NCBI RefSeq assembly: GCF_002900965.1
Contig: NZ_PJOM01000001.1
Coordinates: 434,001-498,000 of the forward strand
From: Pseudotabrizicola formosa
GTDB taxonomy: Bacteria; Pseudomonadota; Alphaproteobacteria; Rhodobacterales; Rhodobacteraceae
DNA: 64,000 nucleotides
Direction: 5' to 3'
In this document: positions 17,546 to 26,849 of the stretch, in pieces
Numbering within the stretch: position 1 is the stretch's first letter
Layout of the letters: every line of letters starts with the position of its first letter
Position numbers and translations under genes: made by a program
Notes under the pieces: model-generated
Database searches by the model: none
What the model was told of the DNA's origin: nothing
Seen by the model: only the letters and a program-made list of their open reading frames with translations

Positions 17546-19666
17546 ATGATGATCGACGTAGAAGACCTCATCGCCCTTGTCAGGAACTACAATCCGCGCA
17601 CCAATGCCGATTTGATCCGCCGCGCCTATGCCTATGGCATGTCGATGCACGAAGGTCAGTTTCGCAAATCGGGAGAACCTTATTTCACCCACCCCGTCGC
17701 CGTTGCCGCCATTCTGACGGAGCAGCGGCTGGATGATGCGACCATCGTCACGGCCCTGTTGCATGACACGATCGAAGACACCAAGTCCACCTATACTGAG
17801 GTCGAACGCCAGTTCGGGCATGAGGTGGCCGAACTGGTCGATGGTGTCACCAAGCTGACCAACCTGCAACTCTCCAGCACGGAAACCCAGCAGGCGGAAA
17901 ACTTCCGCAAACTGTTCATGGCGATGTCCAAGGATCTGCGCGTGATCCTGGTCAAACTGGCCGACAGACTGCACAATATGCGCACCATCAAGAGCATGCG
18001 GCAGGAAAAGCAGGCGCAGAAGGCGCGCGAGACCATGGAAATCTATGCACCTCTGGCAGGGCGCATGGGTATGCAGTGGATGCGCGAGGAGCTGGAGGAT
18101 CTGTCCTTCAAGGTCCTGAATCCCGATGCCCGCAACTCCATCATCCGCCGCTTCCTCACCCTGCAACGCGAAGCCGGCGATGTGGTCCACAAGATCACCG
18201 CCGATATCCGGTTCGAGCTGGAAAAGGTCGAACTGGAAGCAACGGTTTACGGTCGCGCCAAAAAACCATACTCGATCTGGCGCAAGATGCAGGAGAAGGA
18301 TCTGGCCTTTTCGCGCCTGTCCGACATCTACGGCTTTCGCATCATCTGTGCGTCCGTGGCCGACTGTTACCGCATCCTTGGCGTGATCCATCAACGCTGG
18401 CGGTCGGTGCCGGGGCGGTTCAAGGATTACATCAGCCAGCCCAAATCGAACGGCTACCGCAGTATCCACACCACTGTCTCGGGGCGTGACGGCAAACGGG
18501 TCGAGGTGCAGATCCGCACCCGTGAAATGCACGAGGTGGCTGAGGCCGGGGTCGCCGCGCACTGGTCCTACCGCGAAGGCGTGCGTGCGCACAACCCCTT
18601 TGCCATCGATCCCGGCAAATGGATCGCCTCGATGACCGAACGGTTTGACGAAGGCGATCACAGCGAGTTTCTGGAACACGTCAAGCTGGAGATGTATTCC
18701 GATCAGGTGTTCTGCTTCACGCCCAAGGGCGATGTGGTGCAGCTGCCGCGCGGGGCCACGCCCCTGGATTACGCGTATTCGATCCACACCCGCATCGGCA
18801 ATTCCTGCGTGTCGGCCAAGGTCGATGGCATCCGCGTCCCGCTCTGGACCCGGTTGAAGAACGGCCAATCGGTCGAGATCATCACCGCCGAGGGACAGCG
18901 CCCGCAGGCCAGCTGGATCGACATCGTCACGACAGGCCGCGCCAAGGCGGCGATCCGCAAATCCCTGCGCGAAGAGGACAAGGGCCGCTTTGTCAAACTG
19001 GGCAAGGAACTGGCCCGCGCGGCCTTTGATCATGTCGGCAAGAAGGCGTCGGAAAAGGCGTTGCGCACCGCCGCCAAGATGCTGGGTCTGGCGGATGAGG
19101 AAGATCTGCTGGCCCGCCTCGGCTCTGCCGAACTGACCGCGCGGCGTGTGGTCGAGACGCTGTACCCCGAACTGGCCCGCGCCGATCTGGACGTGGTCGA
19201 TGCCGCCCGCCCGGTTCTGGGCCTGTCTGACGATCAGGCCTTCCGCCGCGCGCCCTGCTGCCAGCCCGTGCCGGGCGAACGCATTGTCGGCATCACCTAT
19301 CGCGGCAAGGGCGTTGTGGCCCATGCGATCGACTGCCCCGCATTGGAGGAATTCGAGGAACAGACCGAACGCTGGGTCGATCTGGCCTGGCATTCAGGCC
19401 GCCATGCCGCGGTGCATACCGTTACAATGGAAATGACTATTGCCAATGACGCTGGCGTGCTTGGGCGCATTTGCACCTTGATCGGCGAGCAGCGTGCCAA
19501 TATCTCTGACCTGAGGTTTACAGATCGCAAGCCAGACTTTTATCGTCTGATTGTCGATGTTGATCTTCGCGATGTCGAACATCTGCATATGGTGATGACA
19601 GCGCTTGAGGCAGAAACCGATGTCGCTCAGGTGTCGCGTTATCGTGATCAGAGCCGCAAGCCCTAG
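17546..19666 (+). CDS. rel: Bifunctional (p)ppGpp synthetase/hydrolase Rel
   Basis: Synthesises and degrades the alarmone (p)ppGpp. The HD hydrolase domain (about residues 25-180) keeps THPVAVAAIL and LLHDTIEDT. The synthetase domain (about 240-355) has GFRIICASVADCYR and GRFKDYISQPKSNGYRSIHT; the RFKD form rather than ExDD marks a bifunctional enzyme. TGS (about 395-455, VFCFTPKGDVVQLPRGATPLDYAY) and a C-terminal ACT domain (about 635-700) follow. The 706-residue length is standard. ATG codons at the first and second positions are equally possible starts. Confidence 0.97.
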   Translation: MMIDVEDLIALVRNYNPRTNADLIRRAYAYGMSMHEGQFRKSGEPYFTHPVAVAAILTEQRLDDATIVTALLHDTIEDTKSTYTEVERQFGHEVAELVDGVTKLTNLQLSSTETQQAENFRKLFMAMSKDLRVILVKLADRLHNMRTIKSMRQEKQAQKARETMEIYAPLAGRMGMQWMREELEDLSFKVLNPDARNSIIRRFLTLQREAGDVVHKITADIRFELEKVELEATVYGRAKKPYSIWRKMQEKDLAFSRLSDIYGFRIICASVADCYRILGVIHQRWRSVPGRFKDYISQPKSNGYRSIHTTVSGRDGKRVEVQIRTREMHEVAEAGVAAHWSYREGVRAHNPFAIDPGKWIASMTERFDEGDHSEFLEHVKLEMYSDQVFCFTPKGDVVQLPRGATPLDYAYSIHTRIGNSCVSAKVDGIRVPLWTRLKNGQSVEIITAEGQRPQASWIDIVTTGRAKAAIRKSLREEDKGRFVKLGKELARAAFDHVGKKASEKALRTAAKMLGLADEEDLLARLGSAELTARRVVETLYPELARADLDVVDAARPVLGLSDDQAFRRAPCCQPVPGERIVGITYRGKGVVAHAIDCPALEEFEEQTERWVDLAWHSGRHAAVHTVTMEMTIANDAGVLGRICTLIGEQRANISDLRFTDRKPDFYRLIVDVDLRDVEHLHMVMTALEAETDVAQVSRYRDQSRKP

Positions 19667-19714
19667 TGCATCTGCGCGGGCAGGCGTGGGCGGCAGGGAA
19701 AGGGGGGCTGAACG

Positions 19715-20392
19715 GTGGTGTTTCGTCGCCGCAACAAACGGTCATGGCCGGAACGGCTCAAGGCGCTGGTCTATCCGCAAGGCGGATGGCTGCGTGCGGG
19801 GCAGTATGTCTGGCACCGTCTGTCGCGCCTGCCTGACCCCCCCCACCGGATTGCGCGCGGCATCTTCGCCGGGGTGTTCATTTCCTTCACCCCGCTGTTC
19901 GGCCTGCATTTCTTTGCCTCTGCCCTGCTGGCCTTTCTGATCCGCGGCAACATCATCGCGTCGATTTTCGCCACCTTCTTCGGCAATCCGATCACCTTCC
20001 CGATCATCGCCGTTTCGTCTGTGCAACTGGGCCACATGATCCTGGGGACGGGCGTCGATGCGGTCCCCGCCCGGCTGATCCTCTCGGCCTTCGCCAGTGC
20101 CGGGGGTGAGATCTGGTCGAACATCTTCGCCACCTTTACCGGCGATCCGGCCCAATGGGGCCAACTGCGCCATTTTTACTATGGTCTGTTCAAACCCTAT
20201 CTGATTGGCGGCCTGTTGCCGGGGCTGGTCGCGGGGACAATCTGTTACTATGTCAGCCTGCCGGTGATCTTGGGGTATCAAAAAATGCGTCAGAAACGGC
20301 GGCGTGAGCGGGCGGAAAACTTGCGCGAACGCGCCGCTGCCCGGCTGCGCGCCAGGCATTCGGTCGATGACGGGGCCTCGGGTGGCAACTGA
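19715..20392 (+). CDS. DUF2062 membrane protein, copy 1
   Basis: A 225-residue protein with three hydrophobic segments, a DUF2062 core and a basic C-terminus (MRQKRRRERAENLRER). The core reads PPHRIARGIFAGVFISFTP, then LAFLIRGNIIAS and FGNPITFPI, the family's NPxTxxx signature. The family function is unknown, with suggested roles in membrane or cell-surface processes. The GTG start sits 48 bases after rel. A second homologous gene follows, so this is a tandem duplication. Confidence 0.85.
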   Translation: MVFRRRNKRSWPERLKALVYPQGGWLRAGQYVWHRLSRLPDPPHRIARGIFAGVFISFTPLFGLHFFASALLAFLIRGNIIASIFATFFGNPITFPIIAVSSVQLGHMILGTGVDAVPARLILSAFASAGGEIWSNIFATFTGDPAQWGQLRHFYYGLFKPYLIGGLLPGLVAGTICYYVSLPVILGYQKMRQKRRRERAENLRERAAARLRARHSVDDGASGGN

Positions 20393-20537
20393 ACTATGCC
20401 GAGCTGCGTTCATGAAACACTCTTCCCGGGGAATGATTTCTGGCGTGCCAGTCATATCGAGTTCATGTATTGCGGCTTTTGTCATGCCACGTCTTGCGCT
20501 GCCTTGCGCAGCAGACCTGGTTTAAGCGAGGATCGAC

Positions 20538-21254
20538 GTGGTTTTTAAAAGGCGCGACCCGCGCGGCTGGTTGGCTTGGCTGCGCGAGATGTTTTACCCT
20601 ACCGGCGGCTTTCGCCGCGCGACCCGCTATGTCATCCACCGCATGCGCCGCCTGCCAGACCGCCCGCACCGGATTGCGCGCGGGGTGTTTGCCGGCAGTC
20701 TGATCGGCTTTCTGCCGCTGCCGGGCCTGCAGTTCCTGGGGGCCTGGGGGCTGGCATGGGCCATGCGGGGCAATGTGCTGGCCGCCCTGCTGGCCACCTT
20801 CAACTCCAACCCGATCACGACGCCGTTTTTCGCTGTGGGGGCCATTTCGCTTGGTCACTGGATGCTGGGCATCGACACGCCGCTGAGCGCCGAAGCCATC
20901 GGCGATGGCTTTGCCCGGGCAGGGGCAGAGCTGTGGCACAACATGCGGGCCCTGTTTGGCCCCGCCGAAATGCATTGGGATGGGCTGGCGCAGTTCTGGT
21001 CTGATATTTACCTGCCCTATTTCATCGGTGCGCTGGGGCCGGGCATCGGCCTGAGCCTGATCTTTTATTACATCACCATTCCCTTGGTAGAGGCGTATCA
21101 AAAGGCGCGGGCGGACAAGTTCAGGGAAAGCAGCGAAAGACGTCTGCTGTTGCGCGAAAAGTTGGCCGTGCTGGCCAAGCGCGGCGGCGATGCGGCAAAA
21201 GACCCTGTACCCGGCACAAAACAAGGGGATGACGACACCCCGCCCGCAGCCTAA
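20538..21254 (+). CDS. DUF2062 membrane protein, copy 2
   Basis: Paralogue of the preceding gene, 238 residues. Shared blocks are RLPDRPHRIARGVFAG, WAMRGNVLAALLATF, NSNPITTPFFAVG and the C-terminal PLVEAYQKAR. The charged tail differs (KRGGDAAKDPVPGTKQGDDD). The start is GTG. It is separated from copy 1 by 145 bases in which I see no gene, and it precedes pdxJ by 27 bases. Both copies have diverged enough that they probably have distinct roles. Confidence 0.85.
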   Translation: MVFKRRDPRGWLAWLREMFYPTGGFRRATRYVIHRMRRLPDRPHRIARGVFAGSLIGFLPLPGLQFLGAWGLAWAMRGNVLAALLATFNSNPITTPFFAVGAISLGHWMLGIDTPLSAEAIGDGFARAGAELWHNMRALFGPAEMHWDGLAQFWSDIYLPYFIGALGPGIGLSLIFYYITIPLVEAYQKARADKFRESSERRLLLREKLAVLAKRGGDAAKDPVPGTKQGDDDTPPAA

Positions 21255-21281
21255 CCTTCGCCCAAAGGACAGGAGGCCTGC

Positions 21282-22034
21282 ATGACACAGACCGGAAAAC
21301 TTCGGCTCGGGATCAACATCGACCACGTGGCCACGCTGCGCAACGCCCGCGGCAGCGCGTGGCCAGACCCGCTGCGCGCCGCCCTGCTGGCGCAGGCCGC
21401 CGGGGCCGATGGCATCACCGCCCATCTGCGCGAAGACCGCCGCCATATCCGCGACGCCGATATGGCGGCGCTGAAGGCGGGCATCACCATTCCGCTGAAC
21501 TTCGAATGCGGCGCGACCGATGAAATGCAGGCAATCTGCCTCGCAACCAAACCCCATGCGGTCTGCCTTGTGCCCGAGCGGCGCGAAGAGCGCACAACCG
21601 AAGGCGGGCTTGATGTCGCGGGCGATGAAGCGCGGCTGTCTGCTTTTGTGACCCCGCTGCGCAGTGCGGGTGCCCGGGTCAGCATGTTCATCAGCCACGA
21701 TCCGCGCCAGATCGAAGCCTCGGCCCGCATCGGGGCCGCCGTGGTCGAATTGCATACCGGGCTGTATTCAGACCTGCACGCCGAAGGCCGCAGCGATGAG
21801 GCCGAAGCCGAGTTGAACGCGTTGCGCCAGGGCGCGGGCCTTGCGCAGTCCCTTGGCCTTGAGGTGCATGCCGGTCATGGCCTGACATTCGCCAATGTCT
21901 CCCCCATCGCGGCCATCCCGCAAGTGATGGAGCTGAACATCGGCCATTTCCTGATCGGTGAGGCCGTCTTCCTGGGCCTTGGCCCCGCCATCACCGAGAT
22001 GCGGCGGTTGATGGATGCGGCGCGGGGGCTGTGA
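21282..22034 (+). CDS. pdxJ: Pyridoxine 5'-phosphate synthase
   Basis: Condenses 3-amino-2-oxopropyl phosphate with deoxyxylulose 5-phosphate to make pyridoxine 5'-phosphate. The TIM-barrel protein of 250 residues shows [48 protein letters not shown] and [12 protein letters not shown], all diagnostic, with catalytic Glu and His residues in FECGA and HAGHG. It starts the conserved pdxJ-acpS-lepB-rnc-era order. A GGACAGGAGG ribosome-binding site precedes the ATG. Confidence 0.97.
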   Translation: MTQTGKLRLGINIDHVATLRNARGSAWPDPLRAALLAQAAGADGITAHLREDRRHIRDADMAALKAGITIPLNFECGATDEMQAICLATKPHAVCLVPERREERTTEGGLDVAGDEARLSAFVTPLRSAGARVSMFISHDPRQIEASARIGAAVVELHTGLYSDLHAEGRSDEAEAELNALRQGAGLAQSLGLEVHAGHGLTFANVSPIAAIPQVMELNIGHFLIGEAVFLGLGPAITEMRRLMDAARGL

Positions 22035-22122
22035 GCGTGGCTGGGGTGGTGGAGCGCGACAGGATGAGCAGCCGGCAAGGGTGCAAACCAAGGCGGCAGC
22101 GCATGCTTGAAACGGCGCTGCG

Positions 22123-22545
22123 ATGATCCTTGGTATCGGCAGCGATCTGGCCAATATCGAACGGATCGAAGCCACGCTGGCCCGCTTTGGCGACCGGTTC
22201 CGCGACCGGGTGTTCACCGAGCGGGAGCAGCGCAAGGCTGCCAGCCGCCCGCATGGCGTGGCCGCCACCTATGCCAAACGCTGGGCCGCAAAAGAGGCGT
22301 GTTCCAAGGCCTTGGGCACCGGTCTGCGCATGGGCATTGCCTGGAAGGATATGGCGGTGACCAATCTGACCACCGGTCAGCCGGTGATGCACCTGACCGG
22401 CTGGGCCGCCGAGCGTTTGCGGCGCATGACCCCGCCGGGACATGAAGCGGTGATCCATGTCACTCTGACGGACGATCACCCTTGGGCACAGGCCTTTGTG
22501 GTGATCGAAGCGCGTCCGGTGGCAGCCCCCGCCCCGCCGGGCTGA
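22123..22545 (+). CDS. acpS: Holo-[acyl-carrier-protein] synthase
   Basis: Transfers 4'-phosphopantetheine from CoA to acyl carrier protein. The 140-residue sequence has the two signature regions [15 protein letters not shown] and [16 protein letters not shown], carrying the Mg-binding Asp and Glu. [20 protein letters not shown] is the usual C-terminal part. It lies between pdxJ and lepB as in many proteobacteria. Confidence 0.95.
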   Translation: MILGIGSDLANIERIEATLARFGDRFRDRVFTEREQRKAASRPHGVAATYAKRWAAKEACSKALGTGLRMGIAWKDMAVTNLTTGQPVMHLTGWAAERLRRMTPPGHEAVIHVTLTDDHPWAQAFVVIEARPVAAPAPPG

Positions 22546-22607
22546 ACTTGACTCGGCGGGCCTGCGGGCGCATGTAGCGGCCCGAAGAGCAGCAAGGTGA
22601 ACACGAT

Positions 22608-23396
22608 ATGGCCAGCAAGGCAAAAGAAGACGGCGGCATCGTCGAGACGATCAAGACGGTGGTCTATGCGCTGTTGATTGCAGGCGTCTTCCGCACCTTG
22701 TTTTTTCAGCCGTTCTGGATTCCGTCTGGCAGCATGAAAGACACGCTGCTGATCGGGGATTTCCTGTTCGTCAACAAGATGGCCTATGGCTACAGCCGCT
22801 TTTCCTGCCCGTTTTCGGCCTGCCCGTTTTCGGGCCGCCTTTTCTTCAGCGAGCCCGAGCGTGGCGATGTCGTGGTGTTCCGCCATCCGGTCAACGGCAG
22901 CGATTTCATCAAGCGTCTGATCGGTCTGCCCGGGGACACGGTCCAGATGCGTGGGGGCATGGTTTATCTGAACGGCACCGAGGTGCCGCAGGAAGAGGCG
23001 GGCGTGTTCAGCGAACTTTACGAGCAGCAAGGCCCGATGGGCCAGTTGCCGCGCTGCGAAAACGGCCCGGTGGGGCAGGGCGATACCTGCACCAAGAGCC
23101 GGGCACGCGAAACCCTGCCGGGCGGGCGCACCCATGATGTGCTCAACATCGACAGCAATGGTGCCGGGGACAACACCGATGTGTTTACCGTGCCCGAAGG
23201 CCATTACTTCTTCATGGGCGACAACCGCGACAATTCGCAGGACAGCCGCTTTGTGCAGGCTGTGGGGGGCGTGGGCTTTGTGCCCGCCGACCACCTGATC
23301 GGCCGCGCCGACCGGATCATGTTCTCCTCTGCCGGACGCTCGATGCTGTATTTCTGGACCTGGCGGTCTGACCGCTTCTTCAAGGCGGTGGAATGA
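22608..23396 (+). CDS. lepB: Signal peptidase I
   Basis: Inner-membrane serine protease that removes signal peptides from Sec- and Tat-exported proteins. One N-terminal membrane helix ([19 protein letters not shown]) is followed by the catalytic Ser in [12 protein letters not shown] and the catalytic Lys in [14 protein letters not shown]. Box E is [15 protein letters not shown] Cys-containing loop ([11 protein letters not shown]) and an insertion with paired Cys residues ([13 protein letters not shown]) are seen in alphaproteobacterial enzymes. The stop overlaps rnc. Confidence 0.96.
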   Translation: MASKAKEDGGIVETIKTVVYALLIAGVFRTLFFQPFWIPSGSMKDTLLIGDFLFVNKMAYGYSRFSCPFSACPFSGRLFFSEPERGDVVVFRHPVNGSDFIKRLIGLPGDTVQMRGGMVYLNGTEVPQEEAGVFSELYEQQGPMGQLPRCENGPVGQGDTCTKSRARETLPGGRTHDVLNIDSNGAGDNTDVFTVPEGHYFFMGDNRDNSQDSRFVQAVGGVGFVPADHLIGRADRIMFSSAGRSMLYFWTWRSDRFFKAVE

Positions 23397-24079
23397 GGCT
23401 GGCTGCGGACCTCAAGGCCTTTGAAGGCCGGATCGGGCACACGTTCCACACGCCCGAATTGCTGGTCCGCGCCGTGACCCATGCGTCCTTGTCCTCACAG
23501 ACCCGGCCCGACAATCAACGGCTGGAGTTTCTGGGCGACCGGGTGCTGGGCCTGGTGATGGCCGAGGCGTTGCTGGGCGCCGATGAGGCCGCGAGTGAAG
23601 GCCAGCTAGCGCCGCGCTTCAACGCCATGGTCCGCAAGGAAACCTGTGCCGATGTCGCCCGCGCCGTCGGGCTGGGCGAGGTGATGAAGCTGGGGCGTTC
23701 GGAAATGCTGTCCGGGGGCCGCCGCAAGGAGGCGCTGCTGGGCGACGCGATGGAGGCGCTGATTGCCGCCGTCTATCTGGACGGCGGGTTCGATGCCGCC
23801 CGTGCCATGGTGCTGCGGCTCTGGTCAGACCGGATCGGGACGGTGGACCGTGACGCCCGCGACCCCAAGACCGCCCTGCAGGAATGGGCGCAGGCGCGCG
23901 GCATGACCCCGCCCGCCTATACACAGACCGGGCGCACAGGCCCGGATCATCAACCGGTTTTCACCGTCGAAGTGACTCTGGACAATGGCGCGCGTGAAAC
24001 CGCCCGCGCAGGCTCCAAACGCATCGCCGAACAACAAGCCGCCCGCGTTTTGCTGGCCCGGCTGGAGCAAGAGACATGA
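23393..24079 (+). CDS. rnc: Ribonuclease III
   Basis: Cleaves double-stranded RNA in rRNA and mRNA processing. The catalytic domain signature is [14 protein letters not shown], and a second acidic site is [16 protein letters not shown]. The C-terminal double-stranded-RNA-binding domain runs from about residue 155 ([19 protein letters not shown]...) to [18 protein letters not shown]. The 228-residue length is normal. The start overlaps lepB and the stop overlaps era by four bases each. Confidence 0.96.
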   Translation: MRLAADLKAFEGRIGHTFHTPELLVRAVTHASLSSQTRPDNQRLEFLGDRVLGLVMAEALLGADEAASEGQLAPRFNAMVRKETCADVARAVGLGEVMKLGRSEMLSGGRRKEALLGDAMEALIAAVYLDGGFDAARAMVLRLWSDRIGTVDRDARDPKTALQEWAQARGMTPPAYTQTGRTGPDHQPVFTVEVTLDNGARETARAGSKRIAEQQAARVLLARLEQET

Positions 24080-24993
24080 CAGACACACCCACCCGCGCCG
24101 GCTTTGTCGCGCTGATCGGCGAACCCAATGCCGGCAAATCCACCCTGCTCAACCGCATGGTCGGGGCCAAGATCTCGATCGTGACGCACAAGGTGCAAAC
24201 CACCCGCACCCGGATTCGCGGTGTGGCGATCGAGGGTCCGGCGCAGATCGTCTTTGTCGATACGCCCGGCCTGTTCCGTCCCCGGCGGCGCCTCGACCGC
24301 GCCATGGTCAAGGCCGCCTGGGGGGGCGCGTCAGATGCCGATGTGATCGTGCTGATGATCGAAGCGCATCGCGGCATGACCGAGGGGGTCAGCGCGATCA
24401 TCGACCGGATGCGGGATGAAATGCCACAGGGCCAGCCGGTGGCGCTTGCCATCAACAAGATCGACCGGGTGCAGGCCGAAGTGCTGCTGGCCTTGGCCGA
24501 AAAGCTGAACGAGGCCTTTCCTTTTGCCCGCACCTTCATGATCAGCGCCGAAAAAGGCTATGGCGTCAAAGACCTGCGCGAATGGCTGGCCGAACAGATC
24601 CCGACTGGCCCGTGGTTCTATCCCGAAGACCAGATCGCCGATCTGCCGATGCGGATGATCGCGGCCGAAATGACCCGCGAAAAGCTGACCCTGCGCCTGC
24701 ACGAGGAACTGCCCTACCAGCTCACGGTGGAAACCGAAAAATGGGAGGACAAGCCTGATGGGTCGACGCGCATCGACCAGATCGTCTATGTCATGCGCGA
24801 CGGTCACAAGGGCATTGTGCTGGGCAACAAGGGTGAAACGATCAAGGCCATCGGCTCTGCCGCCCGCGCCGACATCTCGGAATTCCTGGGCCGCACCGTG
24901 CACCTCTTCCTGCAGGTCAAGGTGCGCCCGAACTGGCTGGATGAGCCCGAGCGCTATTCCGAAATGGGCCTCGACTTCAAGGACGGCGACTGA
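24076..24993 (+). CDS. era: GTPase Era
   Basis: Ribosome-assembly GTPase that binds the 3' end of 16S rRNA. G1 is [15 protein letters not shown]3 is VDTPGLF, and G4 is INKIDRV. The KH domain follows at about residues 215-290 with [19 protein letters not shown]. The 305-residue length matches the family. Its coupling with rnc is conserved in many bacteria. Confidence 0.97.
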   Translation: MTDTPTRAGFVALIGEPNAGKSTLLNRMVGAKISIVTHKVQTTRTRIRGVAIEGPAQIVFVDTPGLFRPRRRLDRAMVKAAWGGASDADVIVLMIEAHRGMTEGVSAIIDRMRDEMPQGQPVALAINKIDRVQAEVLLALAEKLNEAFPFARTFMISAEKGYGVKDLREWLAEQIPTGPWFYPEDQIADLPMRMIAAEMTREKLTLRLHEELPYQLTVETEKWEDKPDGSTRIDQIVYVMRDGHKGIVLGNKGETIKAIGSAARADISEFLGRTVHLFLQVKVRPNWLDEPERYSEMGLDFKDGD

Positions 24994-24995
24994 TC

Positions 24996-25334
24996 TTGGC
25001 TGCCGATATCCGGCTCAAGGCCGACCTTTGGGTTTCGGCCTACCTCAACCGTCTGCGCCTTGCCGACATCCCGGCCTATGTCACCCGCAAGGGCGACCCC
25101 ACGGCGGGAACCGTGCTGGTGAAGGTGGCCTTGCTCGACGGCACCGCCCGCGCCTTTGAGCGTGGCTATGACATGGCCAGCGGGGCGCGCGTCTGGCGGC
25201 TGATGTCCGAGGGGCCCGAGCGCGATGTCGATGCCCTGCTCAGCCGCGCCGGACAGCGCGACCCCGACCTTTGGGTGATCGAGCTGGAGGACAAGACAGG
25301 CCGCACCCTGCTGGACGAAGACGGCCTAACCTAG
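24996..25334 (+). CDS. DUF1491 family protein
   Basis: A 112-residue protein beginning with TTG two bases after era. The family pattern is LKADLWVSAYLNRLR, YVTRKGDPTAGTVLVKV and DPDLWVIELED. The family is found mainly in alphaproteobacteria between era and recO, as here; the function is not known. The 3' end overlaps the convergent neighbour by nine bases. Confidence 0.85.
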   Translation: MAADIRLKADLWVSAYLNRLRLADIPAYVTRKGDPTAGTVLVKVALLDGTARAFERGYDMASGARVWRLMSEGPERDVDALLSRAGQRDPDLWVIELEDKTGRTLLDEDGLT

Positions 25335-25931
25335 CCGCCGCTTGAGGGCGATCAGCACAGTCCCGACGCCCGTGAAGGCCAGCACCATGCCGGCTGAATT
25401 CAGCGCCACGCCCCCCCAGCCCAGCCGCGCCACATCGAGAAACGGATAGGGCCAGAACCCGGTCACGCCACCGCGCAGCAGAGCATAGATCAGATAGACC
25501 ATGGGCCAGATCATCCCGCTGATCAGGGCCTGCCACCGTGGCACGGGCGCAAACATCAGCCACCACCCCAGCATCAGCAGCGGCACCGCCGTGTGCAGCC
25601 CCTGATCTGCCCACCACGCCAGATCCTGCGGATCGTTCAGCCCCGCCAGCAGCGTGTGATAGACCAGCCCCACCATCACAATGGCCAGCACCGCAGCATA
25701 GGCCAGCCCTCCGGGCACCCGCCATCGCAGCGCCACAAGGGCCGTCATGAGCGCCACCAGCAGATTGGTCAATATCGTGAAATAGCCCGCCAGCCGCCAG
25801 AGTGTGTCGGCCGCCGATCCGCTGCCGGGGAGGGCCCTGCTGGCATCAAACTGCATCCGCAGCGACAATGCCGCCACGACAAAGACACTGAGCGCCGCCA
25901 GACGGGCCGCGTTGGAAACTGGATACGTCAT
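25326..25931 (-). CDS. Pr6Pr family membrane protein
   Basis: A 201-residue membrane protein with six hydrophobic helices, matching the Pr6Pr / FAR-17a/AIG1-like group. Typical segments are WRLAGYFTILTNLLVAL, QGLHTAVPLLMLGWWLMF and the Trp/Pro-rich PFLDVARLGWGG. The family function is unknown. The start could also be an ATG five codons upstream. The gene lies convergent to DUF1491 and divergent from recO, interrupting the usual era-recO direction. Confidence 0.82.
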   Translation of the reverse strand: MTYPVSNAARLAALSVFVVAALSLRMQFDASRALPGSGSAADTLWRLAGYFTILTNLLVALMTALVALRWRVPGGLAYAAVLAIVMVGLVYHTLLAGLNDPQDLAWWADQGLHTAVPLLMLGWWLMFAPVPRWQALISGMIWPMVYLIYALLRGGVTGFWPYPFLDVARLGWGGVALNSAGMVLAFTGVGTVLIALKRRLG

Positions 25932-26007
25932 CCCCCCAATCTGCATTGCCAGACGCAAGGGGCAAGCCCCCTCTTGCTGCTGACACCCGGCCCTGCAAAG
26001 ATCAGCC

Positions 26008-26733
26008 ATGGAATGGCGCGAAGACGGCATCCTTCTGTCCATGCGGCCGCATGGCGAAGGCTCCGCAATCATCGAGGTGTTTACCAGCGGCCATGGCCGC
26101 CATTTCGGCGTCGTTCGTGGCGGGGCCTCGCGCAAGCGTGCGCCGCTCTTGCAACCCGGTGCCCAGCTGGACCTCACATGGCGGGCGCGGTTGGAGGACC
26201 AGATCGGCAGCTTTCTGGCCGAGCCCGTGCAGTCGCGCGCTGCCGTGCTGGAAAGCCCGCTGGCGCTTGCCGGCCTGACCGCCGCCTGCGGTCTGTTGCA
26301 CATCAGCCTGGCCGAGCGCGATCCGCACCCGCAGCTGTACCGCCGCACCCTGTCGCTGATGGATGCGATGGCCGGTGGGGCGGATTGGCTGGGCGATTAC
26401 CTGCGCTGGGAATTGCTGCTGCTCGATGAAATCGGCTTTGGCCTTGATCTGTCGCGCTGCGCCCTCACCGGCCAGCGCGATGATCTGGCCTATGTCAGTC
26501 CGCGCACCGGCCGCGCGGTCAGCCGCGCTGCTGCCGGGGACTGGGCACCGAAACTGCTGCCGCTGCCACAGGCGTTGATGGGGCAGGGGCCTGTCTCCCG
26601 GGCTGAGGCGGCGCAGGCGCTTGCGGTCACCGGCCATTTCCTGAGCCGCGAACTGGCCAACGAGTCCCGTCCCGTCGCGCTGCCCGAATCCCGCAACCGC
26701 CTGCTGGCCCGTCTGAGCCGCGACACCCTCTGA
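26008..26733 (+). CDS. recO: DNA repair protein RecO
   Basis: RecF-pathway mediator that loads RecA on gapped DNA. The N-terminal OB fold reads MEWREDGILLSMRPHGEGSA and VVRGGASRKRAPLLQPG. The helical C-terminal part has FLAEPVQSRAAVL, YRRTLSLMDAM and YLRWELLLLDEIGFGLDL. The zinc-binding Cys cluster of some RecO proteins is not evident, leaving one Cys after LDLSR. The 241-residue length is normal. Confidence 0.94.
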   Translation: MEWREDGILLSMRPHGEGSAIIEVFTSGHGRHFGVVRGGASRKRAPLLQPGAQLDLTWRARLEDQIGSFLAEPVQSRAAVLESPLALAGLTAACGLLHISLAERDPHPQLYRRTLSLMDAMAGGADWLGDYLRWELLLLDEIGFGLDLSRCALTGQRDDLAYVSPRTGRAVSRAAAGDWAPKLLPLPQALMGQGPVSRAEAAQALAVTGHFLSRELANESRPVALPESRNRLLARLSRDTL

Positions 26734-26849
26734 GGCGGCGATCTGGCGGCTGCCGAGCACCATGCCCCACGAGTCACAAACGACCTGTAATGTCGCGCCC
26801 GGCGCAGACCCGCCGCCTGATCCTTGAGCAGATGGCACAGAGACAGGAC

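Noticed and set aside
17150-19393. 747-residue open frame opposite rel
   Set aside because: Antisense shadow; no recognisable domain while rel has all its catalytic motifs.
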